Of a DNA stretch of 6,428 nucleotides, positions 5,851 to 6,428 are shown one piece after another (within the stretch, counting starts at the first letter, position 1; every line of letters begins with the position of its first letter). Both the position numbers and the translations under genes were made by a program. Where the stretch lies: positions 1 to 6,428 of the forward strand of contig JALOOY010000097.1 in NCBI GenBank assembly GCA_025454185.1, in the 5' to 3' direction. Under the pieces are notes generated by a model, which worked only from the letters and a program-made list of their open reading frames with translations, ran no database searches and had not been told where the DNA came from. This DNA is from Thermodesulfobacteriota bacterium. Lineage in GTDB: Bacteria; Desulfobacterota; RBG-13-43-22.

Positions 5851-6222
5851 ATGGTTCTGGTGGATACCTCGGTCTGGATTCGTCATTTTCGAGAGGGTGC
5901 CCCGCACCTGGCGCGTCTGCTGGATGCCGGGAAAGTGCTGTGCCACCCCTTCATTGTCGGCGAACTGGTCTGCGGCAATCTCAAGAACCGGCAGGAGATC
6001 CTCTCGCTCCTCCAGCTTCTCCCTCGGGCCACCCAGGCCAAAGACGAGGAGGTCCTGCAGTTTATCGAGCAGCACCGTCTGTTGGGCAAGGGGCTCGGCT
6101 ACATCGATATCCATCTCTCGGCCTCGGCCGTATTGACGGGGGTACTCCTGTGGACCCTTGACAAGAGGCTCAACGAGGCCAATGAGGGACTGGGCATAGG
6201 GTACAATAACCGAAAGGAATAA
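5851..6222 (+). CDS. vapC: VapC family PIN-domain RNase toxin
   Basis: The 123-residue PIN-domain protein starts MVLVDTSVWIRHFR and keeps all four acidic residues expected for a metal-dependent PIN nuclease: Asp5, Glu38 (in FIVGELVCG), Asp86 (in GYIDIHLSAS) and Asp104 (in LWTLDKRL). VapC toxins typically cut tRNA or rRNA and stop translation when VapB is degraded; the target here cannot be told. I chose the ATG at 5851 because it puts DTSVW at the normal distance from the start. A TTG at 5836 would add five residues (MQNAN), overlap vapB, and has AGGA directly next to it. Translation is probably coupled to vapB through TAATATG. The toxin looks intact. Confidence 0.92.
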   Translation: MVLVDTSVWIRHFREGAPHLARLLDAGKVLCHPFIVGELVCGNLKNRQEILSLLQLLPRATQAKDEEVLQFIEQHRLLGKGLGYIDIHLSASAVLTGVLLWTLDKRLNEANEGLGIGYNNRKE

Positions 6223-6428
6223 AACGCCTCCTTGTCCCAATGCAAGCGCAAATTCTCCATCGATTCGGCTATCTTCTTCGGTTCATCACCCAATAAACCC
6301 CGGCCTACCACATCCGCCGCATTGTATACCACTTTCGAATCCCGGTACGCCACGACCTCCGTGATCTCGTCCCTGAAATACGGCACCAACTCCGGCGCGG
6401 CGGTAAAGAATACCAGGTCCTCCGGCTC
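6099..6428 (-). CDS. 3' part of an unrecognised gene, running off the right edge
   Basis: The minus-strand frame is open from the window edge (EPEDLVFFTAAPELVPYF) to a TAG at 6099-6101. The part outside vapC (6223-6428, about 68 residues) reads like a real soluble protein: mixed acidic/hydrophobic helices and strands, including VVAYRDSKVVYNAAD and EPKKIAESMENLRLHW. No other frame is open through that stretch. The last 41 codons lie antisense to the end of vapC, with a Ser/Arg-rich composition typical of a shadow frame. The true gene may therefore have lost its end where vapBC sits, or may simply overlap. I do not recognise the family. Confidence 0.45.
   Translation of the reverse strand, partial: EPEDLVFFTAAPELVPYFRDEITEVVAYRDSKVVYNAADVVGRGLLGDEPKKIAESMENLRLHWDKEAFYSFRLLYPMPSPSLASLSLLSRVHRSTPVNTAEAERWISM

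Noticed and set aside
5734..6240. 168-codon minus-strand frame opposite vapBC
   Set aside because: VapB and VapC are clearly recognisable on the other strand with all PIN residues intact; this frame has no features of its own.

Overview
The window is a GC-rich bacterial chromosome segment. Its genes use mostly G or C at third codon positions, and the regulatory gaps are AT-richer. The gene set (a two-subunit biotin-dependent acyl-CoA carboxylase, a DUF2784 membrane protein, a VapBC module) and the overall style suggest a proteobacterium or Desulfobacterota-like anaerobe. This is an inference from composition and gene content; there is no rRNA or other phylogenetic marker here.

Layout. Positions 1-285 are a non-coding leader with a perfect 12-bp-stem palindrome (83-111) and a possible promoter. 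Positions 286-3882 are a compact two-gene operon on the + strand: the carboxyltransferase (beta) subunit, then, after 9 bases, a fused biotin carboxylase / biotin carrier (alpha) subunit. Together they form a complete ATP-dependent acyl-CoA carboxylase of the propionyl-CoA carboxylase type. The operon ends at a long imperfect inverted repeat built from GGAGT units (3884-3963). Next, on the same strand, is a 256-residue protein with a Cys-rich N-terminus and a domain that looks caspase-like (His138/Cys175), probably the DUF6642 type (3983-4753).

Two minus-strand genes converge on it. They are a DUF2784 small membrane protein (5110-5478) and a proline-rich exported protein (4760-5113), joined by an ATGA stop/start overlap. 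A divergent intergenic region (about 5479-5651) then holds a minus-strand promoter and a plus-strand TTGACA promoter with a palindromic operator. The latter drives a VapBC type II toxin-antitoxin pair (5652-6222). The right edge holds the 3' part of an unrecognised minus-strand gene whose frame runs antisense into the end of vapC.

How the parts relate. The two carboxylase subunits work as one enzyme: biotin is carboxylated by the alpha subunit and CO2 is passed to an acyl-CoA by the beta subunit. The VapB and VapC proteins form an autoregulated RNase toxin and antitoxin. The DUF2784 and proline-rich proteins look translationally coupled and both are directed to the membrane or envelope. I see no evidence that these three units act together. 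The least explained items are the Cys-rich caspase-like protein, the GGAGT inverted repeat, and a valine in the carboxyltransferase where dedicated propionyl-CoA carboxylases have aspartate.
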